The notes under the pieces: generated by a model | Database searches by the model: none | The model's input: the letters and a program-made list of their open reading frames with translations, nothing else | What the model was told of the DNA's origin: nothing | Shown here: piece after piece, positions 1-10,689 of the stretch | How the letters are laid out: each line of letters opens with the position of its first letter | Position numbering within the stretch: the stretch's first letter is position 1 | Position numbers and translations under genes: made by a program | Assembly: GCA_030761205.1 (NCBI GenBank) | Contig: JAULJL010000010.1 | Span: 13,735,241 to 13,799,240 of the forward strand | DNA: 64,000 nt | Origin: Fremontodendron californicum | Taxonomy: Eukaryota; Streptophyta; Magnoliopsida; Malvales; Malvaceae | Direction: 5' to 3'

Positions 1-197
1 CTTCCTCCGACGTGTGCTGCTGTAGCGACTGCTCCCATTAAACCCGTACTACCACCTCCATAAATCAACTGGATCTTTTGTTGGGCAAGTATTACTCCAA
101 CTCTTATGGCTTCATCAGCGAATATGTTATTTTTCCCTGGATAAGCACCTCCAAAAACACAAATTTTTTTAATGCGTTGGGACGAAGTACTTTCCAT
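1..197 (-). CDS. LOG: LOG-family (cytokinin riboside 5'-monophosphate phosphoribohydrolase-like) protein, N-terminal part
   Basis: Reading leftwards from the ATG at 197, the frame stays open for 65 codons to the window edge. It begins MESTSSQRIKKICVFGGAYP and contains IYGGGSTGLMGAV. The pattern (K)ICVF-G-G-x-x-PG followed about 30 residues later by YGGGS-GLMG is the N-terminal Rossmann-like phosphate-binding region of LOG/lysine-decarboxylase-like proteins. In plants these release active cytokinin bases from nucleotide precursors in the cytosol. The catalytic PGGxGTxxE motif would lie beyond the edge, so activity cannot be judged. The position that is Cys in most LOGs (VFCGS) is Gly here, suggesting a divergent subgroup. 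The start is supported by the frame beginning just before a T/A-rich tract and the 5' duplication. This is the only clear host-gene sequence in the window. Confidence 0.8.
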   Translation of the reverse strand, partial: MESTSSQRIKKICVFGGAYPGKNNIFADEAIRVGVILAQQKIQLIYGGGSTGLMGAVATAAHVGG

Positions 198-628
198 TTT
201 TTTTTTCTTTTTTTTTTTCTTTTTTTTCGAGTGCCTGAAAGAGAATGAGTACATGGTGTAATATATAGAGGACTGAGTAGTGAATCAGACAAGAGTAATA
301 ATGTCGCCGAAAGTGTATCTGACCTGTCAGAAGAAAATGTTAACCAAACAAAAGATTTTTGCGTGATTTCAGGAAGAAAATCAAAAAGAGAAGAAAAATC
401 AACCGTAAAAGTCAAGAGTAATAATGTCGTCGAAAGTGTATTTGACCTGTCAGAAGAAAATGTTAACCTAACAAAAGATTTTTGCGTGATTTCAGGAAGA
501 AAATAAAAAAGAGAAGAAAAATCAACCGTAAAAGACAAATAAAAAAAATGAGAATAATTACACAAATCGAACAACACGTAAATTAAACCAAAATAAAGTT
601 ATTGCAAATCAAACCAAAAACTGAGAAG
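198..628. other. 5' flank of the LOG-like gene, with poly-T/poly-A stretches
   Basis: This is a non-coding interval between the LOG-like start and the next ORF. It holds a T-rich block (about 197-228; A-rich on the sense strand, directly upstream of the ATG) and the 123-bp tandem duplication listed separately. No clear TATA box could be singled out. An open minus-strand frame across 104-577 is an out-of-frame shadow created by the duplication. Confidence 0.5.
293..538. repeat. two-copy 123-bp tandem duplication upstream of the LOG-like gene
   Basis: Unit 1 (293-415) and unit 2 (416-538) begin GAGTAATAATGTCG and end with TCAACCGTAAAAG. They differ at only a handful of positions (for example GTCGCCG/GTCGTCG and GTATCTG/GTATTTG) and by a small indel. 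The position about 100-340 bp upstream of the start codon puts the duplication in the promoter or 5' UTR. Confidence 0.85.
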
Positions 629-1237
629 TCATTTATTGTAGTTGTGATTGTGGCTCACATCTTCCTCTGGTTTTACGTCCAGAAACGGCTTAAACGCCTT
701 CTATGAGTCGAGGATATGCTTCCCATCCAGTTTTCTTACAAGCTGGCAAACAGGGTCTTTTAACATCAGATTCCCAAGATGTTGCCATTCCCTTTGGAAT
801 TGCGGCCATAAATCAAGAATTTCTCTTTGTACGTCTCCACTAGGATGCGTCTCAAGAGAAAGTTGGATATTACCCAAATTCTCCTTACTCAGTCCATCCT
901 TAATGAATTCAATTTTATCATCTCGATTAGAGGACGGAATCCCAATAGAACGACATTTACCGTTACACGTCCATCGTGCACATTTGTGGCAATTTGAACT
1001 CATGCGCTTTGCTCGTCGCTTCTTTGCAAAAGTGCTTCTACCTGTACCTGGTAAATGCAAAACAGGAAGATATTCATCTTCACGTACCTTGGCTTCAATT
1101 ATCCAACGTATGTCTCCAGGAATCCCTTTGTGCATAAGCATTCTTAATCTTTCAAATCGAACTTGGTAAAGCTTCAGTAAAATATTTCGAGGAAAGGGAG
1201 GAAATCGTTTCTGCAATCTTGTGAGAATATCATCCAT
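629..1237 (-). CDS. unrecognised basic protein with a Cys cluster; in-frame TAG at 701-703
   Basis: I do not recognise this protein. From ATG at 1237 it reads 178 codons to a TAG at 701-703. The same frame then continues for about 22 more codons to a TGA at 629-631, ending in an acidic, His/Asn-rich tail. The N-terminus (MDDILTRLQKRFPPFPRNIL) leads into a basic region. A Cys cluster with spacing C-x2-C-x4-C-x3-C sits around residues 82-94 and may bind a metal ion. No signal peptide or membrane segment is seen. It lies in the same orientation as the LOG-like gene, about 430 bp upstream. It could be a small plant-specific gene, one exon of a larger gene, or a domesticated or decayed transposon fragment. 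The internal TAG may be the true end or a lesion. Confidence 0.45.
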
Positions 1238-1635
1238 CCTGAAAAAAAATGAAAAAAATGAAAGAGAAATTGGAAGAGAAATTTATATACAATATCAGTT
1301 TTGTGGGTAGCTGATGGAACCGATTTAAATAATCACGGAGTACCGTTATCCGCCATTTAACCGGGGTTAAAAAAAATAAAATAAAAATTATATTTACATC
1401 TAGTTATTTTGAAAACAAGGATCAGAAAGAAAAACAACCTAAAAAGACTCAAAAACAAAAAAACTCTAAATAAAATCCTAAATTACTAAACAAATAAACA
1501 TAAAAATAAATAAATAAAAACAATAAAAAATAATAAAAGGAAAAGGAAAAGAAAGCAAATCTGAGTATGGCAGGTTGGTAATTTCTTCATTAATTGGACT
1601 GCCTTCCCAATTAGTACTGGTTTAAATTGTCCAAC

Positions 1636-2574
1636 CTAACCAACACCCCTTCTTGGCTTTTTAGGCTTGTTAGGCTCATACATGAAACTTCCCAAATTTG
1701 AACGTTTGATAGGAAGCTTTATTTGCACAAAACTGGATGCATTCTCCATTACAAGTATTATTCCATCATCCTTTGTGGTGCATATCTCATCGAGGAATGG
1801 AGCATATTTTGATACTTGTTGAATGGCATCCACAAACAAGTTGTTTAAGGTTTCTGGCATGTGTTGTTCATGTTCTTCCTCCTTGAACTTTGCAAATCTA
1901 CTAGGAAAAGTTGGAGAAGAAACATTAGTAAAAAGTGGAACCTTAAACGTTACCTCAGGTGCCGAAATACTCTTATTTGGATTTGTGGCTTCATTATCCT
2001 CAAGAATAGAATCCATCTCTAATTTTGTCTCATCCTCATCTTGTTCCTCATTCCTCAAGGTCACAATAGTAGCATTCTCCTTTGGGTTAATCATCGTTTG
2101 GGCAGGGAGTTCTTCAGATCTTTGTGCTACCCATCCCACCATACTACTAGTCAATTGGATCATTTGCTTTTCCAAACTCTGGATGCTTGCCCTTGTTTCC
2201 TGTTGAAATTGCAAAGTATCAGTAACAAGAGAATAGACAATATCTTCTAAAGAAGTACCTGAGTTTTGAGTCATATGTGGTGGTTGAAAAAGATCTGGTT
2301 CTTGGGACCATGATTGATTGAAGCTAGATGGATGAGTGTAATTGGCATAAGGATCTACTTCTTGGTAATTTTTCGAGTAGCCATAATTAGTATGATCCCA
2401 CCATCCCTCATGGTAAGTGTTTGAGTAATGATCATACTGTTGGTCTTGGAACACTTGATGGCTTTGACATCCTCCCATGGCCAATTGTTGAACTGGGTAG
2501 GTGAGATTGGCTTGTTGATTTTCCATGTTCATGTATGCCACCAACTCTTCAAGAGTTAGATTGCTCAATTCCAT
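1636..2574 (-). CDS. gag-tail protein of element F (older copy, intact, 312 aa)
   Basis: This is an open frame of 312 codons in an otherwise old, truncated element. It aligns without indels to the 313-aa ORFs at 27793 and 33105; I count about 35 amino-acid differences (about 89% identity). The sequence resembles the region after the capsid in Athila-type gypsy gag polyproteins. It has a Gln/Asn/Tyr-rich linker (residues 20-110), a coiled-coil-like stretch ending in a LPAQT-NPKENA block (about 120-170), an acidic segment, and a PFPSRFAKFK motif that usually precedes the protease. It has no capsid core, no zinc knuckle and no enzymatic domain, so it cannot work as a full gag. Any role (RNA binding, or joining a partner's particles) is inference. 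The start is the first ATG after the A/T-rich leader. Confidence 0.75.
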   Translation of the reverse strand: MELSNLTLEELVAYMNMENQQANLTYPVQQLAMGGCQSHQVFQDQQYDHYSNTYHEGWWDHTNYGYSKNYQEVDPYANYTHPSSFNQSWSQEPDLFQPPHMTQNSGTSLEDIVYSLVTDTLQFQQETRASIQSLEKQMIQLTSSMVGWVAQRSEELPAQTMINPKENATIVTLRNEEQDEDETKLEMDSILEDNEATNPNKSISAPEVTFKVPLFTNVSSPTFPSRFAKFKEEEHEQHMPETLNNLFVDAIQQVSKYAPFLDEICTTKDDGIILVMENASSFVQIKLPIKRSNLGSFMYEPNKPKKPRRGVG

Positions 2575-2714
2575 CGTTTTTTTTTTTTTATATTTTTTTT
2601 ATTTTTTTTATTTTTTCAAAATTTGATAAGAAAAACCCGTATGTACAAGAAAATAAAACTCATTAGAACTGAAAATAAGAATAAACCAAGTAACAAATAA
2701 ACTAAAGAAAACAA

Positions 2715-2732
2715 TCCCCGGCAACGGCGCCA
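2715..2732 (-). promoter_or_regulatory. primer-binding site, tRNA-Asp type (older F copy)
   Basis: The minus strand reads TGGCGCCGTTGCCGGGGA, complementary to the 3' end of plant tRNA-Asp including CCA. It starts 6 bp after the LTR end, as is usual for Athila-group gypsy elements. Confidence 0.85.
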
Positions 2733-2738
2733 AAAATT

Positions 2739-4776
2739 TGATGCACCCAAAAGAGTGTATCTTATTTAACCTTGCACTAAAAAGATAAATTGTAAGTATA
2801 GTAGTTAGCAAGGGTCGAGTCCTCAGGGATTGGGTTTTAGTTTATAAGTTAATAGTTTAAAACTTAAATTCAAGAACAATAAAAGAAAAGGGGTTTTTGA
2901 AGCCAGATTTAAACTAAAGTAAATAATAAGAATAAGATGCAAGGCGGTATAACCAGCCAATAAAAATATATATACTAAATTAGGCGGTATAACCAGCCAA
3001 TAAAAATAAAACAAAGTTAATATACAAATTAGGCGGTATAACCAGCCAATAAAAATAAATATAAAAAATAAGCAAACTAAAAGTAAGAAAACAAATAAGT
3101 AAGAAGAATCAAATATGAAAAATATGGTTAAGGTTTCATTCTCCACCACTAGACATCATTAAGAATCAATTTCAGATCTATCAATATCAACCAACTATCA
3201 AAGTTAACAACCGTAGATAACAACAAGCTCTGTTACCCCAATCTTTCCTTAGTTTGTCGTTAAATAGAACAAGCTCTCTATTTAATCTCTAACCATTAAA
3301 CAACCTAGAATAAGCTCTCTAAATTCAATTTAATGGCAGCTTTATGATGAGAAAGATAGGTTGATCTAAGCAACAAACACATAAGCTCGGATTGTTCAAC
3401 TTAGGTTATGTTCCACTTTGCAATTATTGAAAACTTGACCATAATCATTAATCACAAATTGCCACTTATGAATAGGAAATCAAGACAATTACACGGATCA
3501 AGACTCCTAAACTAGCAATAGATAATTATCAAGATCTATCTAGTTGTACACCTAAATAAATCTAGACAACATCATGAACAATTCTTGTAGAAGAACATAA
3601 GCAACTTTGATAGAAAATTAATGATAGATAGAATCTGAAAATCAATCACAAAACATGTCTAGGGCTTTGAAATCACCCTTAACCAAATAGAAGTTTAGCC
3701 TAGCATAGGCATTATAAACATAAACATAAAATTAAAGAAAATCTAAGAAGAAAATAAAAGAAAGAAAGAAGAAGAGGAAGAATATTAATTATCCAACCTC
3801 TTGCTCTCTCTAAAGAAAAAGAAAACTAGAGAAAAGAAAGAAAACTAGAGAAAAGAAAGAAGAAGAAAACTTAGAGAATTTTATTAAAATGGCTAATATC
3901 CTACCTATGTACAATATGATCCCTTACAATCACCCAAGGCCCTCTATTTATACACATTTTGGAGGGCTAAATGACAAGAGACAAGCTTTACAAATTTCAA
4001 AGGTAGGTATAATAGGTGGGTGCATTTTCTAACAATTTTTGTCATACATGACGATTTTGATCAGCCAACTTGATGGTCGATTTTGTCAATTTTTCAGGCC
4101 TTATCTGATCACATGGTCTTCTAGAAAAAGGTTCCCCTATCAGTTACGGATCCATAGCCGTTGGAATCAGCTCATTTTCTGATGTGGATAAGCAGATATG
4201 GGCAAAATACGAAAACATGTCAGCACAGACGTCATTGCACATCAGCCAACTTGATGGTCGATTTCGTCAATATTAGAGGCCTGATCTGATCATATGGTCT
4301 TCTAGACAAAGGTTCCCGTATCAGTTACGGATCCATAGCCATTGGAATCAGCTCATTTGCTGATGTGGATAAGCAGATATGGGCAAAATACGAAAACAGG
4401 TCAGCATAGACGTCATTGCACATCAGCCAAATTGATGGTCGATTTCGCTAGGGAAAACGACTCCGTTTCAAGAAGTATAAAACATGAAAAAGATAGATAT
4501 GCCTCTTAGCTTTGCACGGCTACAAATTTCAGCCTTATTGCTTCAGTGAAACTCCAGATATAGCTGATATGGCAAAATGTGTCAGAACTGGAACTGAACT
4601 GGATTTGCCCTTAATTCTAGTAATCTGAAATCACTCAAAGAAACTTGTGAAAAACACCAAATTACATAAAAATATAAAAGATCATAAACACGATTAGACT
4701 AAACAATAATAACTCGTATTTGACACAAAACAATAATAAAACATAAATAAAAACTATATAATTATACGAGTTATCA
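2739..4776 (-). repeat. 5' LTR of the older F copy (2038 bp)
   Basis: It begins TGATAACTCG (right end) and ends GGGTGCATCA (left end) on the minus strand, the same termini as the three young LTRs. It carries the same 181-bp internal duplication (about 4020-4445) and three copies of the near-palindrome GGCTGGTTATACCGCC, against four in the young LTRs. The promoter and poly(A) regions are recognisable around 3940 and 3885. Confidence 0.9.
2943..3047 (-). repeat. three spaced copies of a 16-bp near-palindrome in the LTR
   Basis: GGCGGTATAACCAGCC occurs at 2943-2958, 2983-2998 and 3032-3047 (plus-strand spelling), separated by AT-rich linkers. The young LTRs carry four copies. Confidence 0.9.
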
Positions 4777-4778
4777 AT

Positions 4779-5927
4779 ATTACTAGGTTTAGTGTATGCC
4801 AACTCTTGGACTTATTGCACTAAAGCCCTTATACATATATTATTAAATATTCACATTAAGCCCACAACACTTAATGAATATTTAATCTAACCCAATCTCA
4901 TTTTAATTTCTTTAATCACCTTTTGTGTGTGACCCATTAGGCCCTTAACATGTTGGCAACAAATATAATAAATTCAATTAAGAATTTCCTCTTTATATTT
5001 ATAGATCATGAGCGCCATCTAGCAATGCATCATGATCACCCAAATGCCAAGAGAGTCATCAAGCTTCGACTAGCCTTTCATGTATAATATGTCTGTGTAA
5101 TTCGATCCCTTCATCAAATATCCCGGAATAGGAAAGAGCATGGTTCAGTGTCTACTCTTAACCCATTCCATATTAGATCTGCAGCTTTAATCTTAACTCC
5201 TTAAGTATTGCCTTGGCCAAGGACTTCCATAAGTTAATATAAGCCAGATACATGTGAGATATGTCCCCTTAATCACTTGGGGTGATGAATCCTCTATGGA
5301 CCACTCATTCATCTTCGTATGCTTCATGTCAATCCCAATAACACCCTACTTTAAGCATCCTCATTATTGGGACCCATTTGTGATGAAATCTAAGTATGAC
5401 AGTAGACATACAAGATGACCTGGTGTCACAAGTCAAAGGATTATTTACACTATTGACACATGAGAGTATTTACGATAGACACTTGAGTGAAATACCAAAT
5501 GGAACTCTCATAGCAGGTCATGTTCAGTGAACTTGTTCAACTAACAAGCACCCATATGTTATCCCCAAGTATTTCTACACTTCCAACCTATGAGATCAGT
5601 TGCATGCATCAAGTGCATGAAGGCTTAACATATGCTAGTCTTTGAGCATTGTCAATGCCCTGTCTTGACAATACAATGACCAGGAACAGTTTAGAAACAC
5701 TGCATTGATGCATAAGGATCCTCATAATTGTAACACCTTACAATTCCTTTTCAATGCCATTGTGTCTCATGGGCTTTATCTTCACAAGTCATTTATAACA
5801 ATTATAACAATACTTATGGATAAAGAAATACCTCAATTATAATTAATAAACTATAATGTGCAATACATGAATATATAAATAGTGCTTTACAAGCTCAACT
5901 AGATTGGCTTGTAGGGCTTACACCAAT
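4779..5927 (+). repeat. probable degenerate Ty1/copia LTR (solo)
   Basis: The segment opens with TTTAGTGTATGCC and closes with GGCTTGTAGGGCTTACACCA. This resembles plant copia LTRs that start TGTTGG-TATGCCC and end TTAGGGCATACACCAACA. No pol sequence flanks it, so it looks like a solo LTR. The ends are eroded, boundaries are approximate and orientation is inferred. No coding capacity is seen across it. Confidence 0.5.
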
Positions 5928-6245
5928 ATTTGCATCATTTAGAAGCATTTTGCACACTGCTAATCTTTGCATTTACATCATTCAGGAGCATTTGCACAAT
6001 GTCGATCTCTGCATCTACATCAAGAAGCATTTGCATCAATCCAAGACATTTGCATTTGCACCATGAAGCATTTGCATCTTATTTAATCTCTGCATCTGCA
6101 TCAAGAAGCACTTGAATCAATCAAAGACATTTGCATTTACACCACGAAGCATTTGCATCTTATTCAATATCTGCATCTGCATCATGAAGCATTTGCATCT
6201 TATTCAATCTCTGCATCTGTATCAAGAAGCATTTGTATACTCTTA
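5928..6245. repeat. degenerate minisatellite of GCATTTGCATC / GCATCTGCATCAAGAA blocks
   Basis: Short blocks such as GAAGCATTTGCATC, ATCTCTGCATCTGCATC and AAGACATTTGCATTT recur in mixed order. The short open frame across it is a by-product of the repeat. Confidence 0.8.
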
Positions 6246-6299
6246 AAATCTCTAGGTTAATTTTCACTGGACACTGTTTTCAGAAAAAAAAAAAAAAAA

Positions 6300-6830
6300 A
6301 CCTCTGGCTTCACCAGATCTCTTCCGACCTTTGTCTTCGCCCAGGTCATCTCATAGAAAATACCCCTGGCTTCACCAGATTTCTTCTCAACCTTTGGATT
6401 CACCCAGGTCATCTCATAGAAATTACCCATAGTTTCCCCCAACTTTATGAGTTCTGGTTCCGCCCAAGTCATCTCATTTAAAATTATCTATGGCTTCGCC
6501 TAGATAACTTTTCGACTTCTGGTTCTGTCGAAGTCATCTCATTTGAAAATTATCTATGGTTTCGCCTAGATAACTTTTCGACTTTTGGTTTCGCCCAAGT
6601 CATCTTATCTGAAAATTACCTATGGTTTCACCTAGATAACTTTTCAACTTCTGGTTCTGCCCAAGTCATCTCATTTGAAAATTATCTACGATTTCGCCTA
6701 GATAACTTTTCGACTTCTGGTTCCTCCCAAGTCATCTTATAAAAAAATTATCTACGATTTCGCCTAGGTAACTTTTCGACTTCTAGTTTCGCCGAAGTCA
6801 TTTCAATTTATTGTTTCGTCAGTAAGGTTA
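6300..6830 (+). repeat. 63-66-bp tandem array, about eight units
   Basis: Units carry TATGG(C/T)TTCGCCTAGATAAC, then TTTTCGACTTCTGGTT and CAAGTCATCTCAT. The later starts at 6488, 6554, 6620 and 6686 are exactly 66 bp apart. Earlier units (6303, 6366) are about 63 bp and read CTGGCTTCACCAGAT. Confidence 0.9.
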
Positions 6831-7250
6831 GCATCGAGATGAGGTAAGGGCTCGGGACTTCCGTCGAGGTATTGTCTTCTCTTGCAACAAACTCGTTTCC
6901 TTAAGACAAGTCGAGCCTTGATTAGTTAGGGAACTCAAGTTAAGGACAAATCTTTTTGTTAGTCAAAGCTGCACCAAGATGAGGTAAGGCTCCGGGACTT
7001 CCGCCGAGGTATTGTCTTCTCTCGCAAATCGAACTCGCTTTCTTAAGACGAGTTGAGCCTTGATTAGTTAGGGAACTCAAGTTAAGGATAAATCTTTTTG
7101 TTAGTCAAAGTTGCACCAAGATGAGGTAAGGCCCTGGGACTTCAGCCGAGGTATTTCCTTCTCTTGCAAATCAAACTCGTTTCTTTAAGATGGGTCAAGC
7201 CTTGATTAGTCAGGGAACTCAATTTAAGGATAAATTTATTTTATTTTATT
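6830..7250 (+). repeat. 140-142-bp tandem array, three units
   Basis: GATGAGGTAAGG recurs at about 6839, 6979 and 7121. Each is followed by GGGACTTC-GCCGAGGTATT and TTAAGACGAGTTGAGCC. A related, inverted array lies at 21960-22310 next to the minus-strand 3' LTR. Confidence 0.9.
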
Positions 7251-7398
7251 TACAATTTGCAAAACTGAAAAACCAAAAAAAATGGATGAATGAAAAAATG
7301 GAAATTTCCCTTTCTTATCCTGCATATGTGATTTCACTAACTGGACAAAATTATTGTCTGTTTTATCTTTGCCTGATTCCTGATTCTCAGTAATAGTC

Positions 7399-7411
7399 AA
7401 GGAGGGGCAGC
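7399..7411 (+). promoter_or_regulatory. polypurine tract of element D
   Basis: AAGGAGGGGCAGC sits immediately before the LTR start TGTAGACACC. The same purine-rich stretch followed by CAGC precedes the minus-strand LTR at 21808. Confidence 0.75.
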
Positions 7412-7540
7412 TGTAGACACCTAATTTTGTCTGGGCCCCCAAAACCAGGAAAGTTCTGCTTTCAACTTCTCGGAATGCAAAGAGACTTCCACCATTCCAC
7501 AGATGGGTCCTAAGACTTTGTTTTGGAGGTCAGCACAAAA

Positions 7541-7607
7541 AGTCAACTCATAAAAAGTCAACCATGAAAAAGTCAACCTCAAAAAGTCAACCACTAAAAA
7601 AGTCAAC
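7541..7607. promoter_or_regulatory. five W-box cores at 15-bp spacing near the LTR start
   Basis: AGTCAAC (TTGACT on the other strand, the WRKY-factor W-box core) has its GTCAA at 7542, 7557, 7572, 7586 and 7602, each after an A-run. Equivalent clusters occur in the LTRs at 21615-21690 and 48364-48427. WRKY binding is inferred. Confidence 0.6.
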
Positions 7608-10600
7608 TCCCATTCATAGTGGTGCCCATTCCTAACCAGTTTCGTCAAGATTCAAAGTTGAATTGAATAGTGGTGAAATAATTTTGATAATCCGAGGTCT
7701 ACAACGAAAGATATAGAGTTCGGAAGATGGGTTACAAAAATTCAGTGTAGGGGATACCTAAGTCAGCAAATTTGGGGAAAAGTGAGGAGATGGCCCGATG
7801 CGGTGAAATTGATACCCCCAGTTGATAAAAGATAAATAAATAAAAATAACCCAAGTCCCAGTTTGAAGTGGATCCCAAGGAATAGCCGGTTGGAGCAAAA
7901 ACGAAAAACGAGAAAATTCCTGATGTAGAAAAGGGGAAAACAAAATCGGAAGGGAATTCGATCGTAAAAATTGGGCATTTTTGGACCAACTCAAATTCAA
8001 TATATAACAAAGGCAGTGGGAAAAAATCCAAAAATCGGACCCATGTTGTGTTAAATCGAGGTTTCGGAGGTTAAAGGGAATATTGGAAAATCTGGGAAAA
8101 ATAGGTCCCAAGCTCAAAAAAATTATGAAAACTTCCAGATTTCAATTTTATATCGTATGGAAGGGATCGGTGAAGAAAAATCCAGAATCGGAGCTCAAAT
8201 GGAAAAAGCCAAAGTTCGGATGCACTAACCCGGAAAATCCTAAAGAAAATTTCGGGAAAAATAGAAAATGAGCTCGAAAAATTATAAAAACTTCCATATC
8301 TGAGTTTTATATTTTCTTGGAAGAGATTGGAGAAAAAAAATCCGAAATCCATGTTCAAATGAAAAAGGGCAAAGTTCGGGTGCACTAACCCGAAATTTCA
8401 AAAGAAAATTTTGGAAAAAATAGCAAACGAGCTCAAAAAATTATGAAAACTTCGAAATCTGAGTTTTATAATTTTTGGAAGAGATTGGTGTAGGAAAATC
8501 TGGAATTGAAGCTCAAATGAAAAAGGCTAAATTTGAGAGGCACTAAACCGAAACTTTAGAGAAAAATCAGAGAAAAATAAATAATGAGCTCGAAAAAATG
8601 TGAAAACCTCCAGAACCAAGTTTTATATTGGATGGGATGAGTTGGAAAATAAAAATCCAAAATTGGGGTCTATTTGCAATTAAATAAAGTTTGGGGGCCA
8701 AAATGTAATTTTACCGAAGTAACCGAAAAGGGCCAATTTGCAAAATTAAAAAATGAAGGAATTTCTGGAATATTCCAAGACCTTGGCCGGCCAGCTCATG
8801 GGAGAAGTATAGAGATTTGATCAATTTCATCAAATGGTCAATATCAAATTGCAAGATGTCATTTTTATTGTCTTGAAAGTGTTCTTATCCATCCAATGGC
8901 CTAGGTGATTTGTAAAAGATGAGTACATCTTTCAATGGCCAAGATAAAATTGCAAGATGTAATTTTTATTGTCTTGAAAATTTCTTTGATCCAATGGCTT
9001 AGGCTGTTGGAGAAACGATGAGCACATCCTCATCCAAGGGCTAAAAAAAAGCGCACTCTCTCACAATTATACAAGGGTTGGCCATAGTGAAGAAAGAGGA
9101 AGGGGAGATTCATTTTTCTTGAAGGCATTTTATTCTTGAGAGAAAAGGGAGTAGAAAAAGAAAAGAGAAGAGAAAAATTCGGCAAACTTTGATTTGGAAA
9201 ACAAAAGCTAGGTAGCTACCTCTTCCTTTCTTCTTCATTAATGTTTTTCTTTGATGTTGTGATTCTTTTTATTCTCTTATTGTTCATGTGATTTGCAAAC
9301 TTTTGATGAATAAAAAGGTTTTCAAAAATAAATTTTAAAGGTTTCTATCCTTTATTTTTTTCATTCCTCCTCAAATAACCAAGTTGTCAAAAATTTTCTA
9401 CATTTTTTTGCAAAAAGCCGAACCTACCTTGAATGTTTTGTGCTCGTTCCTGCTTGATATTGCTTGCTTGGAAAGTTGTGTTCATGTTTTTCATTCATGA
9501 TTTATATATTGTCATATGGTTGGTTGGCTGAAAATCATGCATTTCAACTAGGTTTTTGGCCAAGATCAACTAATGATCTCAAGCCAAAAAATCCTTGGCC
9601 TATGCTAGTTGGAAGAGTGATAGTTTAGATTGGGTATTCTGACTTTGGGATTTTTCTTTACTACACATCCATAGTCAAAATAAATTTATTTTTTAACCAC
9701 ATGTAGTAGTCATTCAGAGGATGCCATGGTATTTTTCTCATGATTTTTAGATTTTTTTTATCATGGTTGGAAAAATGTATTTTAACAATGTAGTTTTTAA
9801 CTCACTGTCTTCATTTTGGTAAAATTCGGTCATAGTACCCTTGGTCCAAAAATTAAGTTGATTTTTTCCCATGGAGATTAACATATCTTAGGGCTATCCA
9901 AATTTTTTTAGATTTTTCTAAAAATTTTTAGAAGGGAAAAAAATCGGTTTTCAAAACTGCAAGTGAGAGTCAGCTTTGTTTTTAAAGAAATAATAATTTT
10001 CTGGTTTTGTTAGGATACAAAGAGGGGGCTGATTTGGGACATTGTTTACTGTCTTAGGTTGATTCTCATGTCATTTCAATCATAAAATTTGATTTTATAA
10101 AATTTGGGTCAAGGGTGGTCAACCTGGATTTCAAAATTAGGAAAATAGAGCCTTTTAAAGAGAGGGGTTCTTCCATGAGGCCTTGTTCATAAAAAAAAAA
10201 AATTCAACTTTTTAAATCCGAGCCCAAAGTCTTTTTATTTTGAAAATATGATTTAAGTCTCTTCCAAAGGTAGTCGGATACCTTTTTAGGTATACGGATG
10301 TCCTTATTTCAAGGAAGAAATACACCTTCATGCTTTGCTTTTAAAAAAAAATATTTTTACTTAATTCGGCATAAAAACGTATTTTTCGGTTTCCTAAACA
10401 TTTGGCGAGAATTAATTCCAATCTTTTTCGGGTTTGTAGGGGAGGTTAGGAAATTATTCAACGCACGTGTTTATGGAATCGAAATGTATGGTTTTCCGTT
10501 TTACACGAAACCATGTAAATATCATATGAAAGAATTATTTTCCATGCTTTGCCGGGTTTGCCGGGAAGCATGGTAATATTTTCCCACATATGCTATTCAT

Positions 10601-10689
10601 GTGATTCCCCACATGAATAATCCATAATGATGTGTGCGTGTGATTATGAATATTTTATGATTATGTCATTTTGTGATTATGCCATGTCA

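Larger units (their letters stand above)
1370..4776 (-). mobile_element. older, truncated copy of non-autonomous gypsy element F
   Basis: Read on the minus strand it has a complete 5' LTR, a tRNA-Asp-type primer-binding site, a gag-tail ORF and the start of the 3' non-coding region. It then stops matching the intact F copies near 1370-1430. The order and spacing match the internal regions at 27637 and 32949. The 3' LTR is missing, so no target duplication can be tested; the flank on the 5' side is ATATT (4777-4781). It lacks the roughly 260-bp poly(A)-bearing block present in the younger copies. Confidence 0.85.
6250..7398 (+). mobile_element. 3' UTR of Tat-like element D
   Basis: This is non-coding DNA directly upstream of a polypurine tract and a 3' LTR, made of two successive tandem arrays (listed separately) after an A18 tract near 6281. 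Established knowledge: 3' UTRs of Ogre/Tat gypsy elements are hypervariable and rich in tandem repeats. D's coding region is absent; left of it lie the minisatellite and the copia LTR. About 7250-7398 is unique sequence. Confidence 0.7.

Noticed and set aside
7732..8385. Overlapping Phe-rich minus-strand frames.
   Set aside because: Low-complexity translations of the A-rich LTR start; three frames are open at once and none resembles a protein family.
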